Position numbers and translations under genes: made by a program
The notes under the pieces: generated by a model
Databases searched by the model: none
Told to the model about the DNA's origin: nothing
The model's input: the letters and a program-made list of their open reading frames with translations, nothing else
In this document: positions 9,797-18,802 of the stretch, one piece after another
Layout: every line of letters starts with the position of its first letter
How positions within the stretch are numbered: the stretch's first letter is position 1
Origin: Vibrio sp. JPW-9-11-11
GTDB lineage: Bacteria; Pseudomonadota; Gammaproteobacteria; Enterobacterales; Vibrionaceae
Direction of reading: 5' to 3'
DNA length: 64,000 nucleotides
Assembly (NCBI RefSeq): GCF_013369335.1
Contig: NZ_SZQJ01000005.1
Location: 372,001 to 436,000, forward strand

Positions 9797-12250
9797 TTAT
9801 AGCGAATCACGTAGCGATTTCATTGGCGTGTTTCTTACCATACGCAACACCGGTAGAGCGCCCGCGAGCATCAAAGAACACATGGCTAAGGCAACGGTGT
9901 AGAGATATTCATAAGGAATAAACTGCAGTTCAATGGTCCAGCCAAATGAATGCCTGATGATAATGTCGACGACTAAGCTTGCCAGTGCGACCCCTAGCGG
10001 CATGGCGATCAAAATCGAAATAGCACCAAAGACAAACAGCTGTAGGCCACCCATAACGATCAATTCTCGTCCTGACATCCCTAAACAGCGCAGTAACGAG
10101 ATGTGCCGCTGGCGAGACACCTCGCCCGCGACGGTGGAAAAGAAAATCCCAAACACCGCGATGACTAAAGTAATATTACCCAGTGAGTCAGCAATCGAAA
10201 ACGTGCGATCAAACACACGCATCGCTTGCTCGTGTAAGAAGCTCGTATCAAAAATACGCTGAGAATCAATACGGAACATGTTTTCCAATCGCCGCTGGAG
10301 CACCTCGGTTTTTGCTTGAGGGTCTAACACCACTCCAAGAGCAACGCTACCACTCCCAGCAAAGGCATAGAGCCAATTTCGGTGAGAGAGAAGAACTTGG
10401 TTGTAGCGGTTACCATAGTCATAATACACACCACTGACTAACCAGCCATCACCCAGCTCTCCCTCCAAGTCTATGACATCACCCGGACGAATATCGAGCT
10501 TCAGCGCCATAGACTCACTGACCATAACTGCCTTAGCTTGATGCAAGTAATACCAATAGTTCGGAATACCTAGCTTGACCGTCAGCGACTCCAACTCGCC
10601 TTCTGATGGACCAGTACTCGCAACTTGGAGTAAACCTTTGTCGGTTTGTATCTCTTTTTCCCAGCGCCACCAAATGGCATTCACCCCAGGTTGCTGACTC
10701 AGCCAAGAACTGATTCGGGCAGCAGAACTGCTATTTGGATAGACATACATGTCCGCCGCGAGTCGTTGATTAAGCCATTTGTCGGTGGTATCGCGAAAGC
10801 TCCCCACCATGGTCTCAATCCCGATATTTGCCGCCATTGCCAGCATAAGCGCCATCGTCGCCACACCACGATAACTCATACTTGCAGCAGCATCCGCAAA
10901 GAACCAGCGCGCCTTAACCCAACGCAACGAATAGGACAGACCTTCAAATACACGCCAAACAATGTACGGGGTGAACAGCGCGACACTCAGCATCATCAAA
11001 GCGATGATAGCAAATCCAGACTCTTGGCTTTTCGGCGCTTGATATATCGCAACAGCCGCAACGCAAAACGCACAACCCATTAGTGCCTGAAAAGTAAACT
11101 CTTTTCCAGCAAATCGTGTCAATGATAACCGCGTGGTCAAACGCGTTGGCTGAGAACGCAGCAGGCGAACTAAGGGCCAGGCACAGGCTGTCATAGCCCC
11201 AATAATTGACATGGCAAGGCTATAGAAGCTCGCATGCCAGCTCCAGTTAACCGATAACCCCACATTCGCATCATACAAATCGGATAGGCTTGCAGAAACA
11301 GACGGGATGAGTTGCTTCGCCAGTAACATGCCGAGCAAATTGCTACACAACCAACTTATGGCCACCAAAACTAGCAACTCAAGCAACAAGGCTTGGGTCA
11401 ATTGCCATCCAGAGACACCTGTTTGACGCAACAATCCAACTAAACGCTGACGCTGCGTTAAAGAGAGCGACATCGCTTGATAGAAGATAAAAAGGCCGAC
11501 CAGAAACGCCAGCATTCCCATTGCACTCAAGTTTATATGGAATGCTTGTGTCAATGACTCCAACTCAATTCTCGAGCTTTGGGTTAGCTCCATCCCGTTA
11601 GGAAGTTTGGCTCTAAGCTTCTCGAGTTTACTGGAGTCCATTTCGCTACATGCGACGACAGAAATACCTGCACTACGCTCCATCATGCGCAGCAACGCGA
11701 TATCGGCGACGATCCGCGTGCCTGTCACCACACCATCGTTGTCGATTAATATCGGCCCCAAGGTCCGTCCATCTTGCAGTTGAATGGTATCGTTTTCTTT
11801 CCAACGCATGTGGGCAGCAAGCTCACCACTGACCATCACTGGATAAGGCGGACGCATCAATGCAAGTGAAGAAAACTGATTGAGCTTGGCACCTTGCTTA
11901 AACCGAATCATGGCTGCAGGGTCAATGCCCATTAGAGTGATGTCGGTACCATCAAGGGTGTTGAGGCGAATGCTTTCAAACGGTACGCACTGATGAAAAC
12001 CATCACGACGTAACTGGATATAAAAGCCTTGGGGAATCTTGTTTGGCGCATGCTTTGAACGAATGCGATAAGGTAAGGGGTTGTCAAAGAGTTTTTCACC
12101 ATGCGCGTAACTTAAGCGAGCATGATCGTTGATCAGCGTGACTCCCACTAACAGTGAGCCGCCTAGTGTTAAACCGAGCCAGACGAGAAGTATTTGGAAC
12201 GGATAACGCCGATAGTGACCCAGTAATGCCTTAATTACGGGCCATAACAT
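9797..12250 (-). CDS. FtsX/MacB-like ABC transporter permease (AttF/AttG-type, large)
   Basis: An 817-residue integral membrane protein. One membrane segment near the N-terminus (about 18-40) is followed by a large periplasmic region, then a cluster of three near 240-360, more near 390-500, a second periplasmic region, and a final FtsX block (about 690-810). SLSLTQRQRLVGLLRQTGVSG and SRQRHISLLRCLGMSGREL are the repeated cytoplasmic coupling loops, so it is a duplicated FtsX fold. It overlaps the ATPase gene by 20 bp. With its neighbours it should form a LolCDE/MacB-like machine that moves lipids or lipoproteins mechanically and does not pump small solutes. Confidence 0.87.
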   Translation of the reverse strand: MLWPVIKALLGHYRRYPFQILLVWLGLTLGGSLLVGVTLINDHARLSYAHGEKLFDNPLPYRIRSKHAPNKIPQGFYIQLRRDGFHQCVPFESIRLNTLDGTDITLMGIDPAAMIRFKQGAKLNQFSSLALMRPPYPVMVSGELAAHMRWKENDTIQLQDGRTLGPILIDNDGVVTGTRIVADIALLRMMERSAGISVVACSEMDSSKLEKLRAKLPNGMELTQSSRIELESLTQAFHINLSAMGMLAFLVGLFIFYQAMSLSLTQRQRLVGLLRQTGVSGWQLTQALLLELLVLVAISWLCSNLLGMLLAKQLIPSVSASLSDLYDANVGLSVNWSWHASFYSLAMSIIGAMTACAWPLVRLLRSQPTRLTTRLSLTRFAGKEFTFQALMGCAFCVAAVAIYQAPKSQESGFAIIALMMLSVALFTPYIVWRVFEGLSYSLRWVKARWFFADAAASMSYRGVATMALMLAMAANIGIETMVGSFRDTTDKWLNQRLAADMYVYPNSSSAARISSWLSQQPGVNAIWWRWEKEIQTDKGLLQVASTGPSEGELESLTVKLGIPNYWYYLHQAKAVMVSESMALKLDIRPGDVIDLEGELGDGWLVSGVYYDYGNRYNQVLLSHRNWLYAFAGSGSVALGVVLDPQAKTEVLQRRLENMFRIDSQRIFDTSFLHEQAMRVFDRTFSIADSLGNITLVIAVFGIFFSTVAGEVSRQRHISLLRCLGMSGRELIVMGGLQLFVFGAISILIAMPLGVALASLVVDIIIRHSFGWTIELQFIPYEYLYTVALAMCSLMLAGALPVLRMVRNTPMKSLRDSL

Positions 12251-12902
12251 GCAATTGCCCTCCTTGTAGCCTCACTCGACCTTGCATATGTTCGGCAACG
12301 CGCTCACTGTGCGTAACCAATAGCAGAGTGCAGTCCAATTGCTTAGTCAAGGTTGTTAGCAAGCGCATAACAGCCTCAGCATTGCGCTCGTCTAAGCTAC
12401 CAGTCGGTTCATCCGCCAACAACAACTTCGGCTCCATATACAAGGCTCGTGCAATCGCAGCTCGCTGCTGTTGGCCCCCCGACACTTCTTCTGGGTAACG
12501 CCCTAGTAGAGGCATGAGATCGAGTGAAGAGAGTATCTGCCGCCACAAACCCGTATCTTCAGGTAAACCTTTTAACTGCCGACAAAAACGAATATTGTCG
12601 GCGACGTTAAGGGTTGGGAGCAAGTTAAACTGCTGAAAAATAAGGCCAATGTTATTTCGGCGATAAGCGGTGCGCTTCGTTTCTGCCACTTCATGCATCG
12701 AGAAGTTAGGAAACAGAACTTGCCCGGAATCTACGGTATCAAGTCCAGCGATCAGATTGAGTAAGGTACTTTTTCCAGAACCACTCTCACCCATCAAGGC
12801 AATTTGCTCACCTTGCTTCAAAGACAACTCAGCACCTTGTAAAACTGGGTGAAATTCTCCCCCATCCAGATAGCCTTTACATAGGTCTGTCAGCTGTAAC
12901 AT
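12231..12902 (-). CDS. ABC transporter ATP-binding protein (LolD/MacB-like)
   Basis: A 223-residue cytoplasmic ATPase with all motors in place: Walker A GESGSGKST, Q-loop LIFQQFNLLP, signature VSGGQQQRAAIARAL, Walker B LLLADEPTGSLD and the switch histidine in LLVTHSE. It is the first gene of the operon and overlaps the permease by 20 bp, which implies translational coupling. It powers the AttF/G-like permease and acts with the AttH-like protein. Confidence 0.93.
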   Translation of the reverse strand: MLQLTDLCKGYLDGGEFHPVLQGAELSLKQGEQIALMGESGSGKSTLLNLIAGLDTVDSGQVLFPNFSMHEVAETKRTAYRRNNIGLIFQQFNLLPTLNVADNIRFCRQLKGLPEDTGLWRQILSSLDLMPLLGRYPEEVSGGQQQRAAIARALYMEPKLLLADEPTGSLDERNAEAVMRLLTTLTKQLDCTLLLVTHSERVAEHMQGRVRLQGGQLHVMARN

Positions 12903-12922
12903 TGAAACTCTCGATAATGTAA

Positions 12923-12949
12923 ATTTAGGTGTGTGAATCTACACTAAAT
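12923..12949. promoter_or_regulatory. Inverted repeat upstream of the ABC/AttH operon, possible operator
   Basis: ATTTAGGTGT (12923-12932) and ACACTAAAT (12941-12949) form an imperfect inverted repeat with one bulged G, 20-47 bp upstream of the ATPase start. The position fits an operator or a small leader hairpin. No regulator is identified. Confidence 0.35.
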
Positions 12950-13024
12950 CTCACGCTCAAGAAAGTATTTTGGATACTGGATCACAACATATGCACTAAA
13001 GCACTATAAAATGACGTTCAAAGT

Positions 13025-14395
13025 CTAATTTTCAATCAAATTTCGAATCCATTTTTTCGAATGGGTTCGGTGCAGTGAACCAAACCACTTAATCAGTTCT
13101 TCGGTCAAAAACAGTAAATATATCCATTCAGGTGGCCACCCCAACCCAATCGCCGCAAAAGCTGCGAGAGGAATACCAATCAGCCATTGAGCAACAATAT
13201 CTTGATATAAGCAGAATTTAACATCGCCTCCCGCTCGCAACACACCAACAATCGTCATCATAGGAACAGAACGCAAAACAATGCTCAAACTGAGCACCAA
13301 CATAAATTTTTCGGCTAACTGGCGGGTTTCTATGGTTAACGCGCTAAATGCGTCTAAAACATGACCTTGGACAAAGTACAGCACGCCCGCCACCACGATT
13401 CCGACTGACAAGCTGAGCAAAGTGACTCCCACCGCTTGATAGTACACCGCTTGGTAATTCTTCGCGCCGATCTGATTTCCGATTAATACCGCAGCGGCGT
13501 TAGACATACCAATCAAAAGAGCAAGAGAGATGGACTCGACTGGAGTCATCACCGACAAGGCGGCAAGCCCCTGTACGCCTGATTGACCCATTATGGCGTG
13601 ATAGGCAAAAAGCCCGCCTGCCCAAGCAAGAAAATTAAACGTTGTGGGCAACGAGAGCCTAAGAAATTTCACCACACGTTGAATCTCTAAGACTTGACGT
13701 ATATCGGTAACACCAAACGCCAACAAATGTTTTTTCGCATACAGATAACCAAACAGCGTAGTGACTTCAATCGCTCCACTCATCACAGTAGCAATGGCCG
13801 CGCCTTTGATACCCATAGCAGGTAAGCCAAATTTACCAAAAATCAGTATCCAGTTGAGTAAGATGTTTGAACCAATACCGATCCCGCTAAAAAAAGTACT
13901 GATCCCAGGACGGTGTATTGCTCTGAGGCCAACCGACATACTCGCCACACAGGCCACAGCAAACATAGTCACTGAGGTTATGACCAAGTACTCGCTACCG
14001 AGACGGTTTACTTCAGGAGCATTGGTGGCGAGCCCCATGATCTGACTCGGGAAGAGAATAAACAAAATCGCAGTCAATGCCGCAAAGACCGTGCACACAA
14101 GCCAAGTCAGCGCTGTACTCTGACGTACACCTTGCCTATCTCCTGCTCCCCAATACTGAGCAGTGAGCATGGCGCCACCCGTCGTGACACCCACGAGCAT
14201 AATCGTTGTGACAAATGTCGCTCGAGCCGCGACACCCACGGCCGCAATTTCGGCTTCTCCCAGTTGCCCCAACATGAGTACGTCGACCAAACTGCGACTT
14301 GAAAACATAATGCTTTGTAATGTAATTGGCATTGCGATAGCCAATAAACGCCGAATAAAGTCGCCGCGTGTATGGTGGAGAACTAATGACAGCAT
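13025..14395 (-). CDS. MATE family efflux transporter
   Basis: A 456-residue multidrug/toxin extrusion protein with about 12 membrane segments in two similar halves. The conserved MATE regions are visible: PITLQSIMFSSRSLVDVLMLG in the first helix, TGGAMLTAQYWGAGD after it, and the equivalent AAAVLIGNQIGAKN in the second half. It exchanges Na+ or H+ for cationic drugs and dyes across the inner membrane. The ATG at 14395 has only a weak, distant AAGG upstream. It is transcribed away from the SDR gene, with about 108 bp of shared promoter region. The substrate cannot be told from sequence. Confidence 0.9.
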   Translation of the reverse strand: MLSLVLHHTRGDFIRRLLAIAMPITLQSIMFSSRSLVDVLMLGQLGEAEIAAVGVAARATFVTTIMLVGVTTGGAMLTAQYWGAGDRQGVRQSTALTWLVCTVFAALTAILFILFPSQIMGLATNAPEVNRLGSEYLVITSVTMFAVACVASMSVGLRAIHRPGISTFFSGIGIGSNILLNWILIFGKFGLPAMGIKGAAIATVMSGAIEVTTLFGYLYAKKHLLAFGVTDIRQVLEIQRVVKFLRLSLPTTFNFLAWAGGLFAYHAIMGQSGVQGLAALSVMTPVESISLALLIGMSNAAAVLIGNQIGAKNYQAVYYQAVGVTLLSLSVGIVVAGVLYFVQGHVLDAFSALTIETRQLAEKFMLVLSLSIVLRSVPMMTIVGVLRAGGDVKFCLYQDIVAQWLIGIPLAAFAAIGLGWPPEWIYLLFLTEELIKWFGSLHRTHSKKWIRNLIEN

Positions 14396-14503
14396 GGTGA
14401 AACCCGAACCTTAGAATGCAACAGCATGAAAAACGAGAAAAAAATAGCTGCCTATTATATGATCACTCCTAATATGAAACCAATAAAATAACAGGGTTCC
14501 TCA

Positions 14504-15937
14504 ATGAAGAAAGTGCTGGTATTGGGCGCTTCTGGCTATGTTGGCTCGCAGCTTCTCACTCAGCTTTGTGAGCAAGGTTACAGCGTCACTGCTGCCGCAC
14601 GGCAGATTGACTACCTACAAGCTCGTGTCACACCACACTCGAATCTTACTATCCGCTATCTTGATCTTGCCGATCTCAAGGCAACTTTGGCACTTATTAC
14701 TCACTATGACTTAGTCTACTTTCTCGTGCATGGAATGGCTCATGGTCACGACTTTGTCGATTACGAGATTTCTTTAGCCGAGAACTTTAAACAAGCGTTG
14801 CAACAAAGCTCGGTTAAACACGTAATTTATCTAAGCGCCATTCAACCGCAAACTGGTGACTCCAGCCATTTAAAAGCGAGAAGAATGACCGGAGATATTA
14901 TTCGTCAAGCAGGCGTGCCGATCACTGAGCTAAGAGCTGGAGTCATTATCGGCCCGGGCTCAGCTGCATTTGAGATTATGCGTGACTTTGTCTATAACAT
15001 GCCTCTACTCATTACACCAAAATGGGTCGATTCAAAAGCCAACCCAATCGCGCTCGAGAACCTCAACCACTACCTGCTGAAGTTAGCAAAAGAGTGCCCC
15101 ACTGAGCACCAGTTGTATGAGGTTGGAGGACCAGATACCTTGAGCTATCGCCAACAGTTTCGTGTGATTGCACAGGCGATCAATAAACCTATTAACATTG
15201 TCTCAACGGCGCTACTCACACCAAAAATGGCATCACGCTGGCTTGGCGTGGTTACCTCTGTCCCTTCAAGTATTGGCTCTGCGTTATTATCAGGACTTGA
15301 ACACGACTTCATCGCCGACTGCCATCAAATTCATCACAAATACCCACAGCCCTTGATACGCTTCGAACAGATGGTGCAAAACAGCATCAAGCACGAAGGT
15401 AAGTTTGTACGCAGTAATGTATGGGGCTTTGATCCCACTGCTTTTTCGCGCTGGCAACCAGGTTTTGGCTACTATCCGAAACAAACAGGCGCAGAAATAA
15501 CGACACATTTGAGCGCAGATCAGCTTTGGCGAGTGGTAAGCAAAATTGGCAGCCGAGAAGACGGCTATTTCTTCGCAAATATTCTGTGGCGAATACGCGA
15601 ATGGCTTGATTTCTTTGTTGGAGGCGGAAGACCTATCAGACGCTCACCACCCGGCCCAGAGTTACAAGTTGGTGACTTTATCGATTCTTGGAAAGTGATC
15701 CGCTGCGAGAAGAATGCCTTTATTTCACTGCTTTTCGGTATGAAAGGGCCAGGCTTGGGTCGGCTTGAGTTTACGATTGACGATTTGGGAGAAAAGCGCA
15801 AACTCAATGTCACGGCCTGGTGGCACCCCAAAGGGTTCACAGGTCTACTGTATTGGTTTGCGATGATGCCTGCCCACCTGTTCATATTTAAAGGTATGGT
15901 CAAAGCGATAGTGCGCAAAGCAAAAGAGCTCCAATAA
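14504..15937 (+). CDS. SDR-family NAD(P)-binding protein with C-terminal DUF2867 domain
   Basis: 477 residues in two parts. The first ~290 form an extended Rossmann fold: the dinucleotide loop is LGASGYVGSQLL at residue 6, and a later segment HVIYLSAIQP resembles NmrA/UDP-sugar epimerase-like atypical SDRs. The C-terminal ~150 residues match DUF2867 (WRIREWLDFFVGGGRP, VGDFIDSWKVI, and a membrane-attracted tail FTGLLYWFAMMPAHLFIFKGM). The substrate is unknown. Homologues are widespread in vibrios. AGGG lies 8 bp before the ATG. Its stop codon sits in the loop of the terminator shared with the convergent neighbour. Confidence 0.82.
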   Translation: MKKVLVLGASGYVGSQLLTQLCEQGYSVTAAARQIDYLQARVTPHSNLTIRYLDLADLKATLALITHYDLVYFLVHGMAHGHDFVDYEISLAENFKQALQQSSVKHVIYLSAIQPQTGDSSHLKARRMTGDIIRQAGVPITELRAGVIIGPGSAAFEIMRDFVYNMPLLITPKWVDSKANPIALENLNHYLLKLAKECPTEHQLYEVGGPDTLSYRQQFRVIAQAINKPINIVSTALLTPKMASRWLGVVTSVPSSIGSALLSGLEHDFIADCHQIHHKYPQPLIRFEQMVQNSIKHEGKFVRSNVWGFDPTAFSRWQPGFGYYPKQTGAEITTHLSADQLWRVVSKIGSREDGYFFANILWRIREWLDFFVGGGRPIRRSPPGPELQVGDFIDSWKVIRCEKNAFISLLFGMKGPGLGRLEFTIDDLGEKRKLNVTAWWHPKGFTGLLYWFAMMPAHLFIFKGMVKAIVRKAKELQ

Positions 15938-15950
15938 TTGAAGCTCTTTA
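15923..15950 (+). terminator. Terminator overlapping the end of the SDR gene
   Basis: AAAGAGCT (15923-15930) pairs with AGCTCTTT (15942-15949) around an 11-base loop that contains the SDR stop codon. T-rich ends occur on both strands, and it separates convergent genes. Confidence 0.65.
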
Positions 15951-15968
15951 TCATTTCAGCCATGCGGG

Positions 15969-16628
15969 TTAGGCATTGAAGCTAAGTGGGATCTCCGCCA
16001 GCTGATTTCCACGGTTAGCGGGAAAGATGAGGTACTCGCCATGATACTTAACGTTGGACTTGTAGTCGGTGACTTTATGCACCATAAATCCTGCAGCGGA
16101 GGCTTTCTCGACAAAGTCCGCATGGTGTCCACGGACAAACCAGCTCATCGGTTTAACCAGTTCCTCGCCTTCAAAACAGCTATCACATTGCTCAGAGCAC
16201 AATGCGAGTGAGTTTGGCCCTTCGGTAAAAATCTGGACTTTACCACACCCCACTAGTGGCTCTGAAGTCGACACTTCCCAACCATTTTGCTCCATCATAT
16301 CGAGAAAAGCGTCGATCTCTTTATCTCTGATCACGCGCTCCGGTTTATCTTGCGGCAAGCACTGCTGATAGTAGTTCGAAATACGCTCAAACGTCGGCAT
16401 GAGCTCGGCGTTGTTGCCTTTTGAGCGGCCCATTTTTTGCCAACGAATAAGGTCGTTGGCGACAAGACGCGAAAACTGCTGCGATTTGATTGCTTTCGTC
16501 ACCCACCGAACTAAATAGAGGTTATTGGCCACTGAGCCATTACTGAGTCGACCCGATTCATGCTCTTTAGCGATATCCGCCAGAGCTTGGTTCACCACTT
16601 TTTGTATTTCTACTGAATATTGCGACAT
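15969..16628 (-). CDS. DUF2913 family protein
   Basis: 219 residues starting MSQYSVEIQKVVNQAL. I set the start at 16628, where its ATG overlaps the stop of the Bcr gene as TGATG, a typical coupled junction; longer frames upstream lie inside the exporter. It resembles the DUF2913 family of vibrios and enterobacteria, which has no known function. Visible features are a helical N-terminal half (VRWVTKAIKSQQFSRLV) and a cluster of cysteines (LCSEQCDSCFEGE, about residues 140-155) that might bind metal or be redox active. No signal peptide or membrane segment is seen, so it is likely cytoplasmic. Confidence 0.75.
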   Translation of the reverse strand: MSQYSVEIQKVVNQALADIAKEHESGRLSNGSVANNLYLVRWVTKAIKSQQFSRLVANDLIRWQKMGRSKGNNAELMPTFERISNYYQQCLPQDKPERVIRDKEIDAFLDMMEQNGWEVSTSEPLVGCGKVQIFTEGPNSLALCSEQCDSCFEGEELVKPMSWFVRGHHADFVEKASAAGFMVHKVTDYKSNVKYHGEYLIFPANRGNQLAEIPLSFNA

Positions 16629-17833
16629 CACGCCTTTCTTCCAAACATCCAATAACACGCGGCCGAAATCACCGAACACGCGCTCATAACTAATATCATC
16701 GGCCAAGTGACTCCACCTGGCAACCAAGCCACGACCGCACCAATGATGGATCCTGTGCCAAATCTTAACGTACCTGCAAGCGATGAAGCTGTACCAGCCA
16801 TCGTAGGGTAGCCGCTCAACAACAGCCCCATTGAGTTGCTCCCTATGGTGGAAAGCGTCCCAATAAACATCACGACAAACACCACGGTGCTCCACAAGCC
16901 AAGATCCCACAACCAAGTGGCAAATAACCCAAGCCCCGCAAACAGTTGTACAGACAAACCAAAACGCAACATAGCGTGAGAGCCGACCTTTTTCACCAAG
17001 CGCCCATTGACGCTAGTCATGATGATCATCGCCACAATATTCATTCCAAACAAGTAGCCAAACTGATCGGGTCGAACACCATAGATATCAATGTAAACAA
17101 ACGAACCAGCGGTTAAAAAAGCAAACATACCTGCAAAAGAAAATGCGCCAGAGAAGATCAAACCAAGAGCTTGCGGGTTACTAAACAAACGAAGATAGTT
17201 TCTTAACGCACTTCTAAGCCGTAGTGGTTGCTTGTTCTCTGCACTCAATGTCTCTGGGATTTTCCACAGTACCAGCGCGATCACCACCAAAGAAAAACCC
17301 GCTAGAATCCAGAAGATCGCGCGCCAACCAAACCACACGGCCACGTAACCACCAATCATTGGTGCGACCAAAGGCGCTATGGTTATCACTAAGGTGACAA
17401 ATGACATCGCTCGCGCAAAATCTTCGCGATCAAACATATCGCGCACAACGGCTTGAATCACCACCGCTGCCGCTGCGCCCGCAAAACCTTGTGCAGTACG
17501 CACCCAAGTCAGTGCCTCAATTCCGTGCGTCGTTGCGCTGACGACTGAGGCAAGTGCAAAAGCCAATATACCCAGTATCAATACCGGACGCCGCCCGTAG
17601 CTGTCCGCCAACGGACCATGAATGAGCTGTCCAATTGCGAAACCAGCCGTATAGGCGGTAAGAGTGATTTGCACCGCCCCTTGTGTGACGCCTAAGTCGC
17701 GTGCAATGGTTGGCATCGCTGGCAAATACATATCAATCGCTAGCGGTGTCAGGGCACCAATAGCACCTAAGACGATGAAGAGTAATAAACTGATTTGCGG
17801 TGGGTTGGGTTGCGCTTGCGTTGTCTCGGACAT
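16628..17833 (-). CDS. bcr: Bcr/CflA family multidrug efflux MFS transporter
   Basis: A 401-residue, 12-helix drug:H+ antiporter. The start at 17833 (MSETTQAQPNPPQ) has AGGAG 6 bp upstream; an upstream in-frame ATG at 17872 lacks one. Family marks are PLAIDMYLPAMPTIARDLG in helix 1, GPLADSYGRRPVLILG in the 2-3 loop, and the antiporter motif C region GAAAAVVIQAVVRDMFDR. It exports compounds such as bicyclomycin, sulfonamides or chloramphenicol in relatives. The downstream DUF2913 gene is translationally coupled. Confidence 0.88.
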   Translation of the reverse strand: MSETTQAQPNPPQISLLLFIVLGAIGALTPLAIDMYLPAMPTIARDLGVTQGAVQITLTAYTAGFAIGQLIHGPLADSYGRRPVLILGILAFALASVVSATTHGIEALTWVRTAQGFAGAAAAVVIQAVVRDMFDREDFARAMSFVTLVITIAPLVAPMIGGYVAVWFGWRAIFWILAGFSLVVIALVLWKIPETLSAENKQPLRLRSALRNYLRLFSNPQALGLIFSGAFSFAGMFAFLTAGSFVYIDIYGVRPDQFGYLFGMNIVAMIIMTSVNGRLVKKVGSHAMLRFGLSVQLFAGLGLFATWLWDLGLWSTVVFVVMFIGTLSTIGSNSMGLLLSGYPTMAGTASSLAGTLRFGTGSIIGAVVAWLPGGVTWPMILVMSACSVISAACYWMFGRKA

Positions 17834-18027
17834 AAAACTCCTACTCGGTTGCGGATCAGATGCAGCGTCCATGCTGCAACCAAACAGAATAATCTGAGTA
17901 CCTAGCTCCCTTCTTCATGAAGAGAACAATGGGCACTGAGGTGTATGTGTTAACCGATCTATCCTCAGGCATTTATGAGTAAAAGACTAGTTCCCATTTG
18001 GAAATAAACCATTTCCTATTCAGTTCA

Positions 18028-18729
18028 TTATTTCCAAACAGATTCAATTTCTTGTTCCGTTAGGTAACGATACTCACCAGGCTCCAAGGAATCACACAGT
18101 TCAATGGCACCAATACGTTCGCGATGTAGATGCTCGACTTTATTCCCAAGCGCGGCAAACATACGTTTAACCTGATGATATTTACCCTCAGTGATCGTCA
18201 GCAATACTTGGTTTTCATCTCGGTCGATAATCTCCAACTTGGCAGGCAACGTCAGATCTTTTTCGTTGCGCAGTTGAATACCTTGCTCAAACAGCTCGAT
18301 GTACTCATCCTTGATCGGATCAGCCAGCCATACTCGGTAAGTCTTCTCACACTTATGCTTTGGCGATGTGATTCGATGTGACCATTTACCGTCATCAGTA
18401 ATCAGAACAAGCCCCGTCGTATCCACATCTAATCGGCCTGCGAAATGGAGGTCTTCCATTTTGACTTCATCAAGCAACATAAACGCGGTTTGATTGAAAC
18501 CATCTTCATGCGAGCAAACAAAACCATCGGGCTTGAACAACATGATATAGCGAGGACCCGGTTTAACGATTTCTCGACCTTGCCACTCAACCTGGCTGTC
18601 ATCCGTGACTTTAAACGCGCCACTCTTTTGCACCACATCGTCAACCGTTACATCGCCGCTTTTTATAATCTTTGTTGCTTCTTTACGCGTCGCACCGAGT
18701 GCGTCACACAGATATTTATCTAAACGCAT
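18028..18729 (-). CDS. rsuA: 16S rRNA pseudouridine(516) synthase RsuA
   Basis: A 233-residue RNA-modifying enzyme converting U516 of 16S rRNA to pseudouridine. An S4 domain comes first (MRLDKYLCDALGATRKEATK), then the RsuA/RluB catalytic domain with the nucleophile aspartate in HFAGRLDVDTTGLVLITDDG and the KTYRVWL and GKYHQVKRMFAALGN motifs. The start at 18729 has GAGGT upstream and gives the standard N-terminus; the frame extends 16 codons further without reason. It is divergent from radD, with about 73 bp between the starts. Confidence 0.95.
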   Translation of the reverse strand: MRLDKYLCDALGATRKEATKIIKSGDVTVDDVVQKSGAFKVTDDSQVEWQGREIVKPGPRYIMLFKPDGFVCSHEDGFNQTAFMLLDEVKMEDLHFAGRLDVDTTGLVLITDDGKWSHRITSPKHKCEKTYRVWLADPIKDEYIELFEQGIQLRNEKDLTLPAKLEIIDRDENQVLLTITEGKYHQVKRMFAALGNKVEHLHRERIGAIELCDSLEPGEYRYLTEQEIESVWK

Positions 18730-18802
18730 GAATACCTCATCTTTCTTTGCTGAGGTATTATAGTGTGACTGACCCAAATAGTTGAGCTATTTCACACAAT
18801 TT

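Noticed and set aside
15969-16916. Long 315-codon reading for the DUF2913 gene
   Set aside because: The first 96 codons lie inside the Bcr gene in another frame; the TGATG junction at 16628 gives the proper start.
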